Positions 19,363-29,097 of a stretch of 64,000 nt of DNA are shown one piece after another. Under the pieces are notes generated by a model. That model made no database searches. It saw nothing but the letters and a program-made list of their open reading frames with translations, and was not told the DNA's origin. The stretch's first letter is position 1. Every line of letters starts with the position of its first letter. The translations under genes and the position numbers were made by a program. The DNA comes from Candidatus Kuenenia hertensis. GTDB lineage: Bacteria > Planctomycetota > Brocadiia > Brocadiales > Brocadiaceae. The stretch is taken from contig SOET01000016.1 in assembly GCA_021646465.1 (NCBI GenBank), positions 18,781 through 82,780 of the forward strand. Direction: 5' to 3'.

Positions 19363-21807
19363 ATGGCAGATAGCGAAAACAACAATGGTAATGATGGTGA
19401 AGAAAAACAGCAGCCGATCCTGAAAGTCGAAGAAGAAGTACAGGATAAAATAGAAAGAATAAAAATACCCTCCGAAACCCCTGTCCTTCCTGTGAAAGAT
19501 ACCGTTGTATTTCCGGGAATGGTTGCGGCATTAAGCATTTATACAGACAGAGACCTGAAATTGCTAAACGATGTTTTGGCCGGGAATCGTTTCCTGACAC
19601 TTACGGCGCAGAAGGAGAAAGAGATTAAAGTAGTAAAACCATCCGATCTCTATGATTGCGCCACAGCTGCTGTGGTTCTCCAGATGTTACGGATGCCGGA
19701 CAATTCTGCGAAAATGCTGGTACAGGGTCTTCGCAGGGTAAAAATTGATGAATACGTTCAGTCAGACCCGTATTTTAAGGCAAAAGTCAGCGTTATTGAA
19801 GATATCATTGAAAACGATTTAGAGACGGAAGCACTGACGAGAAATGCGGGGGACCAATTCGTGAGAATGATTTCCATGGCGCCATCTTTACCCGAAGAAC
19901 TGAAGGTGGCAATAGTAAATATTGACAATCCCAGCCGTTTAGCCGATCTTATCACCTCTCATTTAAATGTTAGCATGGCGGAAAAGCAAAAGGTGCTCGA
20001 ACTGGCGAACGTAAAATCGCGTTTGCAAAAAGTTGTGGCGTTGATTACCAGCGAATTGGAAGTCCTGGAAATGGCCACAAAAATCCAGTCTCAGGTCAGA
20101 AGCGAAATGGAAAAAGGGCAGAAGGAATATTATCTGAGGCAACAGCTCAAGGCGATACAGGAGGAACTGGGCGAAGGTGATGAGCGTTCAATGGAGGTAA
20201 AGGAATTAAAGGAAAAAATTGAAAAGGCCAATATGCCTGACGAAGCCAAAAAAGAAGCGGAGCGCGAGCTGGACCGGCTTTCAAAAATGCATTCCGCATC
20301 AGCAGAATATACGGTTTCAAGGACGTACCTGGATCTGTTAATTGCCCTGCCCTGGGCGGTTTCTACAGAAGACCGGCTGGATATAAAGGCAGCGCATGAA
20401 ATACTGGATGAAGACCATTATGATTTGGAAAAAGTAAAAGAAAGGATTCTTGAATATCTTGCAGTAAGAAAGCTTAAGGAAGATATGAAAGGGCCTATCT
20501 TATGTTTTGTCGGACCGCCCGGTACGGGGAAAACCTCTGTCGGAATGTCAATTGCCCGCGCGATAGGCAGGAAATTCGTTCGTATGTCCCTCGGTGGAGT
20601 ACGGGACGAAGCGGAGATACGGGGGCACAGGCGTACCTATATTGGAGCACTGCCGGGACGAATTATACAGGGACTGAAAAAGGCGGAAAGCAATAACCCC
20701 GTATTCATGCTGGATGAAATTGACAAACTTGGCGCCGACTTCCGCGGCGACCCTTCTGCCGCCTTGCTGGAAGTACTTGATCCCGAGCAGAACCATGCCT
20801 TTTCCGACCATTATCTTGATGTAGCATTCGATCTTTCAAACGTAATGTTTATCACTACGGCGAATATATTGGACACGGTTCCTCCCGCATTGAAAGATCG
20901 TATGGAGGTGCTGGAACTTCCCGGCTATACTGCTGAAGAAAAGGTATCTATTGCGAAAAAATTCACTATTCCCAAACAGCTGAAAGCGCATGGCCTCAAA
21001 GAAGAACAGTTGACGATTACCGATGACGCTATAAAGGCAGTAATCAGCGATTACACACGGGAAGCCGGCTTGAGAAATCTGGAACGTGAAATTGCCCATC
21101 TTTGCAGAAAAGCGGCAAAAAAAATTGCCGCCGGGGAAGAAAAGTCCGTAACCATCAATGCGGAACAATTAAATACGCTTTTAGGGCCAATTAAGTTTTT
21201 CTCCGAGGTTGCGGAGCGCACAACAGAAGCAGGAGTAGCTACCGGCCTTGCATGGACTCAGGCTGGAGGAGACATACTTTTTATTGAAGCAACATATATG
21301 CCCGGCGCGGAAAAACTCATGCTTACCGGCCAACTCGGCGATGTGATGAAGGAATCGGCACAGGCGGCAATGAGCTATATAAGGGCGAAACAAAAAAAAT
21401 TGGACATAACGTTTAAGGATTTCAGCAAATACAACTTTCATATACACGTCCCGGCAGGTGCAATCCCGAAAGATGGTCCCTCTGCCGGGGTAACGATGGC
21501 AATAGCATTGATATCGCTTTTGAAAAACACTCCTGTTCGCTCCGATGTGGCAATGACAGGTGAGATTACCTTACGGGGTCGGGTGCTGCCGGTAGGCGGG
21601 ATAAAGGAAAAGGTTCTGGCCGCAAAACGGGCAGGCATTACTACAATCATATTACCGAAACGTAATGAAAAAGATCTTGTGGAAGTTCCGGAAAACGCGA
21701 AAAAGGAGATTAATTTTGTATTTGTGGAAACGGTAGAAGAAATGCTGCCTGTCGTTTTTGGCGAGAATGGATCAGCTACTGAATCAAAAAAGAAAAGCCG
21801 TTTATAG
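19363..21807 (+). CDS. lon: ATP-dependent protease Lon
   Basis: An 814-aa homohexameric AAA+ serine protease. A short charged N-terminal tail is followed by the LON substrate-binding domain (from about 38: TPVLPVKDTVVFPGMVAAL), a coiled helical region, the AAA module with Walker A VGPPGTGKTSVGMSIA and Walker B VFMLDEIDKLG, then the S16 protease domain. The catalytic serine is in KDGPSAGVTMAIAL and the catalytic lysine in VGGIKEKVLAAKRAG. All key residues are present. It is grouped with groEL and hsp20, fitting a quality-control cluster. Confidence 0.96.
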   Translation: MADSENNNGNDGEEKQQPILKVEEEVQDKIERIKIPSETPVLPVKDTVVFPGMVAALSIYTDRDLKLLNDVLAGNRFLTLTAQKEKEIKVVKPSDLYDCATAAVVLQMLRMPDNSAKMLVQGLRRVKIDEYVQSDPYFKAKVSVIEDIIENDLETEALTRNAGDQFVRMISMAPSLPEELKVAIVNIDNPSRLADLITSHLNVSMAEKQKVLELANVKSRLQKVVALITSELEVLEMATKIQSQVRSEMEKGQKEYYLRQQLKAIQEELGEGDERSMEVKELKEKIEKANMPDEAKKEAERELDRLSKMHSASAEYTVSRTYLDLLIALPWAVSTEDRLDIKAAHEILDEDHYDLEKVKERILEYLAVRKLKEDMKGPILCFVGPPGTGKTSVGMSIARAIGRKFVRMSLGGVRDEAEIRGHRRTYIGALPGRIIQGLKKAESNNPVFMLDEIDKLGADFRGDPSAALLEVLDPEQNHAFSDHYLDVAFDLSNVMFITTANILDTVPPALKDRMEVLELPGYTAEEKVSIAKKFTIPKQLKAHGLKEEQLTITDDAIKAVISDYTREAGLRNLEREIAHLCRKAAKKIAAGEEKSVTINAEQLNTLLGPIKFFSEVAERTTEAGVATGLAWTQAGGDILFIEATYMPGAEKLMLTGQLGDVMKESAQAAMSYIRAKQKKLDITFKDFSKYNFHIHVPAGAIPKDGPSAGVTMAIALISLLKNTPVRSDVAMTGEITLRGRVLPVGGIKEKVLAAKRAGITTIILPKRNEKDLVEVPENAKKEINFVFVETVEEMLPVVFGENGSATESKKKSRL

Positions 21808-21862
21808 TGAGAAATTTAATTCACCGTTAAGAATTTCAAAGTTTTTGATGCAAAAATGGTAA

Positions 21863-21964
21863 CATACTCCTAAATCCCCTCTTGATAGAGGGGACTTACG
21901 GATATCCCCTCTGAAAAGAGGGGTGGCAGCGAAGCTGACGGGGTGTGTATTACAAGCTGAATAG
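21863..21964. repeat. intergenic palindromic repeat, family B
   Basis: Repetitive sequence built on CCTAAATCCCCTCT and the hairpin CCCCTCTGAAAAGAGGGG, followed by TGGCAGCGAAGCTGACGGGG and TGTGTATTA. A close copy of the second half lies at 46846-46905 (same GGCAGCG-AGCTGACGGGGTGTGTATTA core and GCTGAATAG end). It lies between lon and argC and may act as a terminator or be a miniature element. Confidence 0.7.
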
Positions 21965-22038
21965 TTATAACATGTTAAAAGTTGTTGCCGTAGGCAACCT
22001 GGTTAAATGAATACTTAATACTAACAATAAATATTTCT

Positions 22039-23070
22039 ATGCCTAACATTGGAATAATCGGCGCCACTGCATACACGAGTCTTGAACTCATTAAAATCCT
22101 TCTCCGCCATCCTGAGGTAAAGATTTCTTATCTCGGCGTAAGAAGAACCGACCGTCCTAAGATTTCCGAAATATTCCCTTCATTACAAGGGCAAATTGAT
22201 TTGGAGTGCGATATCATACGGGAAAATGAAGTTCCTGCTAACATTGATGTTGCCTTTATCACCCTGCCACCCACGGTTTCCATGAAATACGTTCCGCAAT
22301 TTATTCTGAAAGGAATAAAGGTAATCGACTTCAGTGCGGACTATCGTTTTCAGGATAGGGCATTGTACGAAAAATGGTATAAAACACCGCACACTGATAG
22401 CGCAGGCATAACAAAAGCCATTTATGGACTGCCGGAACTTTTCAGGGATCAAATCAAAAAGACCCGGTTAACGGCAAATCCGGGATGCTACACCACCGCA
22501 ACCATACTGGCGCTGGCGCCATTGCTTATGAAAGGCATCATTGATCCCTTAGATATTATTGTGGATGCAAAATCAGGTGTTTCAGGAAAAGGTCGTGAAG
22601 CGCGTGAAGATACGCATTATTGCGAGTGCAACGAAAACATTGAGGCATACGGCGTAGGAGGCCACCGCCATTGCCCTGAGATAGAGCACGTACTTTCCAT
22701 CAAAACCAACCAGACAGTTTCCCTCCAATTTGTTCCTCACCTCATTCCCATGAATAGGGGCATATTATGCACTATTTATTGCAAACCAAAAAACAAAGGT
22801 ACTGCTTCAGCTTTGAACGATGAGGCAGCCTTGAATATCTATAAAGAATTTTACCAAAAAGAACCATTTATCCGTTTGAGAGAAATTACTTCACCCCCTA
22901 AAACAAAAGACATAAGCCACACTAATTTCTGTGATATTGCCGTAAAGGTAACGGAAAAACGCATCATCATTTTATCCGCCATCGACAACCTCATCAAAGG
23001 CGCCGCTGGACAGGCAGTGCAAAACATGAATGTTATGTGCGGCTTTATAGAAGAAATGGGATTGAAATAG
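22039..23070 (+). CDS. argC: N-acetyl-gamma-glutamyl-phosphate reductase
   Basis: A 343-aa NADPH-dependent enzyme of arginine biosynthesis, reducing N-acetylglutamyl phosphate to the semialdehyde. The Rossmann N-terminus (IGIIGATAYTSLELIKIL), the active-site cysteine in NPGCYTTATILALAPL, and the conserved histidine region VPHLIPMNRGI are visible. Length is normal for type 1 ArgC. No other arginine gene adjoins it in the window. Confidence 0.94.
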   Translation: MPNIGIIGATAYTSLELIKILLRHPEVKISYLGVRRTDRPKISEIFPSLQGQIDLECDIIRENEVPANIDVAFITLPPTVSMKYVPQFILKGIKVIDFSADYRFQDRALYEKWYKTPHTDSAGITKAIYGLPELFRDQIKKTRLTANPGCYTTATILALAPLLMKGIIDPLDIIVDAKSGVSGKGREAREDTHYCECNENIEAYGVGGHRHCPEIEHVLSIKTNQTVSLQFVPHLIPMNRGILCTIYCKPKNKGTASALNDEAALNIYKEFYQKEPFIRLREITSPPKTKDISHTNFCDIAVKVTEKRIIILSAIDNLIKGAAGQAVQNMNVMCGFIEEMGLK

Positions 23071-23438
23071 TAATCATTCATGCAGGGTATTGCGTTCGTC
23101 AGCAAAAACTTGAGTGCCTGCATTATTTTTTACAGAGATACTATATGAATAAAGATTCCAAATCTGCAGGATTATTTATTGATGTAATTATTCAGCGGAA
23201 CGGAACCATTATTGTCTAACATCGGCTTGTTCCCTAACTCCAGTTTGGGAACACACTTGTTTAAGAAACTCCGGTTTCTCAGGGAGGGCATCCTGAACCC
23301 ATAGTTTAATTCGTACAATGGCGTTACATGTATTTGATGGCTAAATTACCGATTACCTACAGGCAGGAACAATATAAAACATGGGGTTCAAGTTAAAACC
23401 ATAACCAAAAAACGTCCTGCTATTATTATATAAGTTCA
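23071..23438. other. gene-free intergenic region with two small hairpins
   Basis: No credible gene. Two short hairpins occur: 23229-23252 (GTTCCCTAACT / AGTTTGGGAAC, one mismatch) and 23264-23279 (AGAAAC-TCCG-GTTTCT). Neither has a T-run, so they are not classic terminators; they look like small interspersed palindromes. The promoter of the downstream nuclease-helicase gene must lie here or further upstream. Confidence 0.4.
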
Positions 23439-26400
23439 ATGCATTACGAAAATAAAACCCTGAAATTTTCTCCAACGGACCTGATTCAATTCGCCAAATC
23501 ACCTTTTGCAAGCTGGATGCAGCGTAAGTATCTTGAAGAACCTGATTCCGTGCAGCCTGACGAGGAAGACCCGCAATTAAAGATATTACAGAAAAAGGGA
23601 GAGGAACATGAAGCGGCTTACCTTGCAGCATTGCAGGGAAAGGGGTATGACGTATGTAAAATCAATTCCGGGGATAAATTCGGGCAAACCCTGGATGCAA
23701 TTAACAAGGGACGTCAGATTATCTATCAGGCAAGATTAATGGCTAAAAATTTTGCAGGATATGCTGATTTTCTTAAGCTGGAAAAATCCGGAAATAATTC
23801 CATCTCATATTCAATATGGGATACAAAATTATCACGCCACGTAAAACCATACTTCTTAATTCAACTATGCTGCTACGCAGAGATGCTGGAAGTAATGACA
23901 TCCCACAGACCGGGAATTATTGGCATTGTACTGGGAAACGGAGAAGAGAAGCAGTTCCGGACATCTGATTTTTTTTATTATTATAAACGTATAAAGTCTG
24001 CTTTTTTAGACCTTATGGATAATTTTCCGGGTGAAAATCCTCCTGTACCTTATCCAATGGCCGACCATGGGGAATGGAAATCTCACGCAGAGCAAATTAT
24101 TAAAGACATGGACCACCTGTCACAAGTGGCAAACATCACTAAGGTGCAAATATCAAAGCTTACCCAGGCGGGAATTGACACAATGACAAAACTTGTAACA
24201 ACTACGGCGCGGCATGTACGAAAAATAGGAGATGAAGTATTTGCACGTCTTAAGGAACAGGCGCATTTACAGGCTATTTCTGCTAACCGGGAAAAACCGG
24301 AATACAAAATATTGCAGCCGCCAGAAGACAATCCTAAACTTGGACTTGCCGCATTGCCGCCTGAATCCCCAATGGACATTTTTTTCGATATGGAAGGGTA
24401 TCCTTATGAAGAAGACTGGCTGGAATATTTGTTTGGCGCTGTATACATAGAAAATGGAGAACCTAAATTTACTGACTGGTGGGCGCATAATCCGCTGGAA
24501 GAAAAGAAAGCCTTTGAATCGTTTATAGACTGGGTAGTACAACGCTGGCAGATAGATCCCTCAATGCATATTTATCACTATGCCGCTTATGAACAGACCG
24601 CCCTCAAACGCCTGATGAACAAGTACGGAACACGAGAAGATCGTGTAGATGATCTTTTAAGAAACAATGTTTTTGTAGATCTTTATAATGTAGTCCGTCA
24701 TGGGATTCGGGTAGGAGAACCCCGTTATTCAATAAAGAATCTTGAGCATCTTTATATGGATGCCAGAAAAGGCAAGGTAATAGATGCAGGCGCATCGCTT
24801 GTATATTACGATGCATGGATTGAGAGTAAGCAGTCAAAAGACTGGAAAGCATCAGCCCTTCTTAAATCAATCCGCGATTACAATGAGGACGACTGCCACT
24901 CGACCTGCCTCCTTGCTAAATGGCTGCGTGAAAAGCAGTCGGAATCAGGTATTCGCTGGGCGGGAACTGCAATCAATGAGAAAGAAGCTAAAGAGGAAGA
25001 ACGTACTGTCAGAGAAGAAGTACTCGAACGCCAGCGATTAGCCGATACCCTTCTTTCCGAGATTCCGCATGACCACCAGGAGCGTGCAGCAAAGGCTGAA
25101 CACTGGCGTGTACAGGAGCTTTTGGCATGGCTGCTTGAATTTCACCGCCGTTGTGACAAATCAATGTGGTGGGAATTGTTCGAACGTCACGAGAAAACAG
25201 AACATGAACTGATGGAGGATATTGATTGTCTGGCGGGTATTACGCTCAAAGGCGCTCCGAAAGAGGAAAAACAATCTTTACTCTATAAATACACCTTCGA
25301 TCCGGCACAGGAAACGAAACTGGGGAAGGGCGATAGTGTAAATTTAGTGCCTGATATTGGCGTCATTATCACTATATCAGGTTTTGATAATAATAAAGGT
25401 GAACTTGAGCTCAAAATTAGCAAAAGAAAGCTCGAGGGCTTACAGGGGAATTGTTTGCCAGGACGTGTTTCATTAATTCCGTACGAATTTGTAAACTCTG
25501 ACGTAATAGTGAATTCTATTTTTTCAGTGGTGAAAACCTATCATGAAACAGGCGCACTGCCGTATGCCCTGACAGACTTTATCTACAGAAAACCACCTAA
25601 CTTTAAATCCTGTTACAAAGGATTACTTGTCAGGCCAAATGAAAGCAATGCCGATGCGGCAATCAGACTGGCAAGGGATTTAAACAATAGTTGTTTATGC
25701 ATACAGGGACCTCCCGGAACCGGCAAGACGTATACTGCTGCTAAAGTAATTTCATCACTTTTGTCTGATGGCAAAAACATTGGTATTACCTCAAACAGTC
25801 ATAAGGCAATTTTGAACCTGATGCGTGCTGTTTGCCAACATTCACCGGATACGTTTTCCTGCATAAAGGCGGGAGGAGAAAAAGAAGACCCGTTATTTGA
25901 AGAATATAAAAACATCAAACATGAAAGCTCTTCAGAAGCAGCAGCAAAAGCGTATAATAATGGTTTGATAGGAGGCACTGCATGGTTTTTTTCACGTGAA
26001 GATATGGTAGGTAAAATAGATTATTTATTTGTCGATGAGGCAGGGCAAGTCTCTGTCGCCAATCTTGCAGGAATGGCGCGTTCAACAAATAATATTATAC
26101 TATTAGGTGATCAGATGCAGTTGAAGCAACCAGTAAAGGGGGTTCATCCCGGCGAGAGTGGTCAATCAATATTGGAATATTATCTTCAGGATCATGCGAC
26201 TATCCCTCCGGAACAGGGTATATTTCTTGAAACTACATGGAGAATGCATCCGGATATTTGTACATTTATTTCAGAGGCGGTTTACGAAGGTAAGCTTAAA
26301 CCAGAGCCTCACACAAAAAACAGGGTGGTAAAAATACCGAAAGAAGGGGGCAGGATTGTTAGGATTGAAGCCGGGATACTATTTATACCTGTAGAGCACG

Positions 26401-26864
26401 AAGGTAATGTACAGGGCAGCGATGAAGAAGTGGGGAAAATCTGCGAAATAGTTGACGACCTGAAAGGCCGTACTTTAACGGATGAAAAGGGAAATGCTCT
26501 ATCCCAGGTTGATGTCGAACGAGATATTCTTTTTGTTGCCCCGTATAACATGCAGGTGCATAAACTTCGCCGTTCTCTGCCGGAGGGGGCAAGGATAGCA
26601 TCTGTAGACAAATTTCAAGGACAGGAAGCCCCCATAGTAATCATATCCATGTGTGCCAGTAAAGGGGAATTCGGACTTCGCGGCATGGAGTTTATTCTCG
26701 ACAGACACCGGCTTAACGTAGCAATCTCAAGGGCCAGGTCTCTTGCCATAGTAGTTGGCGACCCGAGACTTGCAGAGGCGGATTGCACATCTGTTGCAGG
26801 TATGGAACAACTCAATTTGTACTCTTGGCTACAGGATATTGGTATACTCAGGACGCCCATATAA
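23439..26864 (+). CDS. TM0106-family RecB-like nuclease fused to SF1 (DNA2/NAM7-type) helicase
   Basis: An 1141-aa predicted nucleic-acid enzyme. The N-terminal part (about 10-280) resembles the TM0106 RecB-like nuclease family (FSPTDLIQFAKSPFASWMQR; ADFLKLEKSG; YSIWDTKLSRHVKPYFLIQL). An RNase H/exonuclease-like segment follows (IFFDMEGYPYEEDWLEYLFG, about 310-490). The C-terminal half is an SF1 helicase with Walker A GPPGTGKTYTAAKVI, motif II LFVDEAGQVS, motif III LGDQMQLKQP, and VDKFQGQEAPIVIISM through LNVAISRARSLAIVVGD. Such proteins are linked to repair or defence. It lies about 3 kb upstream of the CRISPR island but is not in its operon. Start ATG 23439. Confidence 0.82.
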   Translation: MHYENKTLKFSPTDLIQFAKSPFASWMQRKYLEEPDSVQPDEEDPQLKILQKKGEEHEAAYLAALQGKGYDVCKINSGDKFGQTLDAINKGRQIIYQARLMAKNFAGYADFLKLEKSGNNSISYSIWDTKLSRHVKPYFLIQLCCYAEMLEVMTSHRPGIIGIVLGNGEEKQFRTSDFFYYYKRIKSAFLDLMDNFPGENPPVPYPMADHGEWKSHAEQIIKDMDHLSQVANITKVQISKLTQAGIDTMTKLVTTTARHVRKIGDEVFARLKEQAHLQAISANREKPEYKILQPPEDNPKLGLAALPPESPMDIFFDMEGYPYEEDWLEYLFGAVYIENGEPKFTDWWAHNPLEEKKAFESFIDWVVQRWQIDPSMHIYHYAAYEQTALKRLMNKYGTREDRVDDLLRNNVFVDLYNVVRHGIRVGEPRYSIKNLEHLYMDARKGKVIDAGASLVYYDAWIESKQSKDWKASALLKSIRDYNEDDCHSTCLLAKWLREKQSESGIRWAGTAINEKEAKEEERTVREEVLERQRLADTLLSEIPHDHQERAAKAEHWRVQELLAWLLEFHRRCDKSMWWELFERHEKTEHELMEDIDCLAGITLKGAPKEEKQSLLYKYTFDPAQETKLGKGDSVNLVPDIGVIITISGFDNNKGELELKISKRKLEGLQGNCLPGRVSLIPYEFVNSDVIVNSIFSVVKTYHETGALPYALTDFIYRKPPNFKSCYKGLLVRPNESNADAAIRLARDLNNSCLCIQGPPGTGKTYTAAKVISSLLSDGKNIGITSNSHKAILNLMRAVCQHSPDTFSCIKAGGEKEDPLFEEYKNIKHESSSEAAAKAYNNGLIGGTAWFFSREDMVGKIDYLFVDEAGQVSVANLAGMARSTNNIILLGDQMQLKQPVKGVHPGESGQSILEYYLQDHATIPPEQGIFLETTWRMHPDICTFISEAVYEGKLKPEPHTKNRVVKIPKEGGRIVRIEAGILFIPVEHEGNVQGSDEEVGKICEIVDDLKGRTLTDEKGNALSQVDVERDILFVAPYNMQVHKLRRSLPEGARIASVDKFQGQEAPIVIISMCASKGEFGLRGMEFILDRHRLNVAISRARSLAIVVGDPRLAEADCTSVAGMEQLNLYSWLQDIGILRTPI

Positions 26865-26874
26865 AATGATAACA

Positions 26875-27065
26875 GTGTGGCGCGGACTGCTGAGTAATGT
26901 CATTGAATTAAGGATTATTTGGTGAAAAACAACCCCCTAACCCCCTTTTTTAAGGGGAATTTTACGGCAGATTGCTTAATTCAATGACATTGGACTGCTG
27001 AGACGCATCGCAATGCGTCTCTACGTTTGTCCGTGTTGAACTTGTACAACATTGTTTATAAATTA
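26875..27065. repeat. family A interspersed repeat interrupted by a miniature inverted-repeat element
   Basis: The outer repeat, read across the insertion, matches 51451-51540 over about 80 bp: GTGGC-CGGACTG, then GAGACGCAT-GCAATGCGTCTC, then TACGTTTGTCC-TGTTGAA. It is split by a 97-bp insert at 26895-26991 whose ends are perfect 17-bp inverted repeats (26896-26912 AATGTCATTGAATTAAG and 26975-26991). The 11-bp direct repeat GGACTGCTGAG stands on each side (26884-26894 and 26992-27002), as expected of a target-site duplication. Confidence 0.75.
26895..26991. mobile_element. 97-bp MITE-like element with 17-bp terminal inverted repeats
   Basis: Terminal inverted repeats AATGTCATTGAATTAAG / CTTAATTCAATGACATT bound a core containing CCCCCTAACCCCC and a T-rich tract, with no coding capacity. 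Flanking 11-bp direct repeats suggest transposition in trans. The responsible transposase is not in this window. Confidence 0.65.
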
Positions 27066-27129
27066 CAAAGATTTATTGCCAGAAATAATAGTACAAAAAG
27101 TTTTAAATATCCGCCGTTTTCAATAGGCG

Positions 27130-27963
27130 TTAAGGATAAATCCAGATAATTTTTGAGGAATCAATTTCAAACTTGTGTGATCTTTTCTTAATTTCCGTGG
27201 TAATGATTTCGATATATTCCGGCTTTATATCGTCAAACTTTTTATGCATGAAAAATGAAATAAAATTTTCAGAAAGTTTGCTTAATCCGCTATTTTCGAA
27301 CAATTCTTCCTGTGGTGTAACGGAATGCGCTTCATCAAAATTATAGGGAATATGAAATTTCTGTAATACGCGGAAAATTTCCTCTGCACAGATTGTTGAA
27401 TCAACAATGCCGATATAATCCTTAAACCTGTTTTGAATAAAATGAGAGATATTATTTTTGTCTCTGATAATAATACAGGCAGTACCGTTAGGAGCAAGCA
27501 GCCTCCTGATTTTTAAAAGAGAATTTTTGTCAGTATCATCACTATTCCAGTTTATACACCCGTATAAGGTATGAATACACAAAATAAAATCGTACATTTT
27601 ATTGATATCTATAGCATCGAAATCTCCCAAAAAAATCTCATTCAGATTTTCTGAAAGGACTGATTGATATTTCTTATATTGATATTTCGAGATATCGTTG
27701 TAATCTATTTTAATTTTATTGGGTTGTTCGCGGATTGATTTTAAAATAAACTCGGATCTCTTCCCGTTTCCTCCTCCAATATCCAGCATGGTAAATTCTT
27801 TTCTGTAGAACTCTTTTCCAAAATGTTCCTCCAATTTTGATACAATTTTATCCTTGTAAATTTTGGTATTTGCTATCGTATTTCTCTCAAAAAAATCATG
27901 GACGGAAGAAAACCACCTTCCTTCAGTATAAAGTTCTCTGTATTGTTTAGGATAATTTTCCAT
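27130..27963 (-). CDS. class I SAM-dependent methyltransferase
   Basis: A 277-aa cytoplasmic methyltransferase-like protein. The SAM-binding glycine loop MLDIGGGNGKRSEFIL is at about residues 58-73, followed by a motif II-like acidic strand (IFLGDFDAIDINKMYDFILCIHTLYG) and a post-motif strand LLAPNGTACIIIRDKN. It has a histidine/phenylalanine-rich C-terminus and no recognisable substrate domain. It stands between a repeat cluster and a DUF1566 gene on the same strand. The substrate is unknown; small-molecule methylation is as likely as any other role. Confidence 0.7.
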   Translation of the reverse strand: MENYPKQYRELYTEGRWFSSVHDFFERNTIANTKIYKDKIVSKLEEHFGKEFYRKEFTMLDIGGGNGKRSEFILKSIREQPNKIKIDYNDISKYQYKKYQSVLSENLNEIFLGDFDAIDINKMYDFILCIHTLYGCINWNSDDTDKNSLLKIRRLLAPNGTACIIIRDKNNISHFIQNRFKDYIGIVDSTICAEEIFRVLQKFHIPYNFDEAHSVTPQEELFENSGLSKLSENFISFFMHKKFDDIKPEYIEIITTEIKKRSHKFEIDSSKIIWIYP

Positions 27964-28040
27964 GAATGCGGAGATGACTCAATAACCATTAATAAAATTT
28001 GACGTCTGCGGTAGGCATAAAGATAGAATTACAGACCGAA

Positions 28041-28658
28041 TCAATTGAATGAGCGAACGGGACGGACAAAGCGGTTCTTTACGCGCCATCGAGTATTGCC
28101 GAGGCTGAAATAGACACTCCATACTCCCCCCGAACCGTATATATCGCCGCTCCAAATTCCCCATTGTTTATCATCAAAAACAGGGTCTATGTACAAATTA
28201 TTCGTCTTGTTTGGTTCAAGCAGTGACACTGCTTCCTCGAGCGTTGGCAATCGCCAGTCCTGATAACCGGCATATCCCCGATTATTCAGGTTTCTTATCC
28301 AGTCCTTTGCACTATTCCAGCTCACATAGTCGCTGGAACCTGATTGATGCCACATAAGTCCTGTGGCATGGTCTATTACCACGTAGTCCCCATTTAGAGA
28401 CTTTTTTTCATAGTCATGACGAATGGTACTATGTCCGTAAAATCCCCATTCATCCTTTTTCCGTATAAAAACATTCTCCATTGAATGTGCTTGCGAAAGA
28501 GACACATTCCTGTAGGACGAACGCAGATGTGTAAATGGTGCGGTTTTTCCTGTTTCCTGTTTAATGAATTGTGCCTTGCACTCTGAAACCGGAAAGGCGC
28601 AGCCAAAGACAAAAAGAAATAGAGTCATAATCAATCTGCTGCGTTTTTTCATTTTCAT
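28041..28658 (-). CDS. DUF1566-domain secreted protein, possible lipoprotein
   Basis: A 205-aa exported protein. An N-terminal basic/hydrophobic leader (KKRSRLIMTLFLFVFGCAFP) contains a cysteine in a lipobox-like setting (VFGC). The DUF1566 (Lcl C-terminal) fold follows: DHATGLMWHQSGSSDYVSWNSA, then NLNNRGYAGYQDWRLPTLEE and a C-terminal FVRPVRSF. DUF1566 proteins resemble C-type lectin-like surface domains common in planctomycetes and deltaproteobacteria; the role is unknown. The ATG at 28658 is used. Confidence 0.75.
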   Translation of the reverse strand: MKMKKRSRLIMTLFLFVFGCAFPVSECKAQFIKQETGKTAPFTHLRSSYRNVSLSQAHSMENVFIRKKDEWGFYGHSTIRHDYEKKSLNGDYVVIDHATGLMWHQSGSSDYVSWNSAKDWIRNLNNRGYAGYQDWRLPTLEEAVSLLEPNKTNNLYIDPVFDDKQWGIWSGDIYGSGGVWSVYFSLGNTRWRVKNRFVRPVRSFN

Positions 28659-28794
28659 ATTTAAGTTTCCACCGTTTTGAGTGAACTATATTTTATTATT
28701 GTAGTATTGTAATATCTTTGCCGTTGTATGCAAAATTTAATTATTTTTCGTATCAAAACCCCCAAATTTTTATCACATGAAACGTCTAACCGCA

Positions 28795-28849
28795 AAAGTG
28801 TGTCACTGTGTCAAGTGTGACACAAAGTGTGTCATGACACACTTTTTTC
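28795..28849. promoter_or_regulatory. clustered TGTGTCA palindromes
   Basis: Within 55 bp the word TGTCA/TGACA recurs five times, including the palindromes TGTGTCATGACACA and TGTGTCAAGTGTGACACA, with outer arms AAAAGTGTGTCA and TGACACACTTTT. The array can form alternative hairpins and ends in a T-run, so it may be an operator cluster or a terminator for transcripts arriving from either side. No regulator is recognisable nearby. Confidence 0.45.
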
Positions 28850-29042
28850 GAGGTGCTTTATTTTTACACAAATCCACCCACAAATCTTAACATATAACAA
28901 ATAGACATGTTATGATATTTATAATTTTTACTATAACGCAATTTGGCGTGCGGCATTTATTTTGCTAATTAGTTAAATACAAAGCAAAAATTGTCACACA
29001 TTTTGAAGAACTCTTAGTGGGAATGTTGTGGCGATGATTCGG

Positions 29043-29097
29043 AAAAGGCCGGCTGTCCTAACTCACCTCCTACTCCCCCAGGCAGTCGGCCTTTTTT
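29043..29097 (+). terminator. long-loop hairpin terminator, possible small RNA end
   Basis: Stem AAAAGGCCGGCTG pairs with CAGTCGGCCTTTTTT around a C-rich loop that includes CTCACCTCCTACTCCCCC. The T-run makes it a good intrinsic terminator on the plus strand. No ORF precedes it, so the transcript it ends is either a short RNA or a leader. The loop contains CACCTCCT, identical to the conserved anti-Shine-Dalgarno end of 16S rRNA. Confidence 0.55.
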
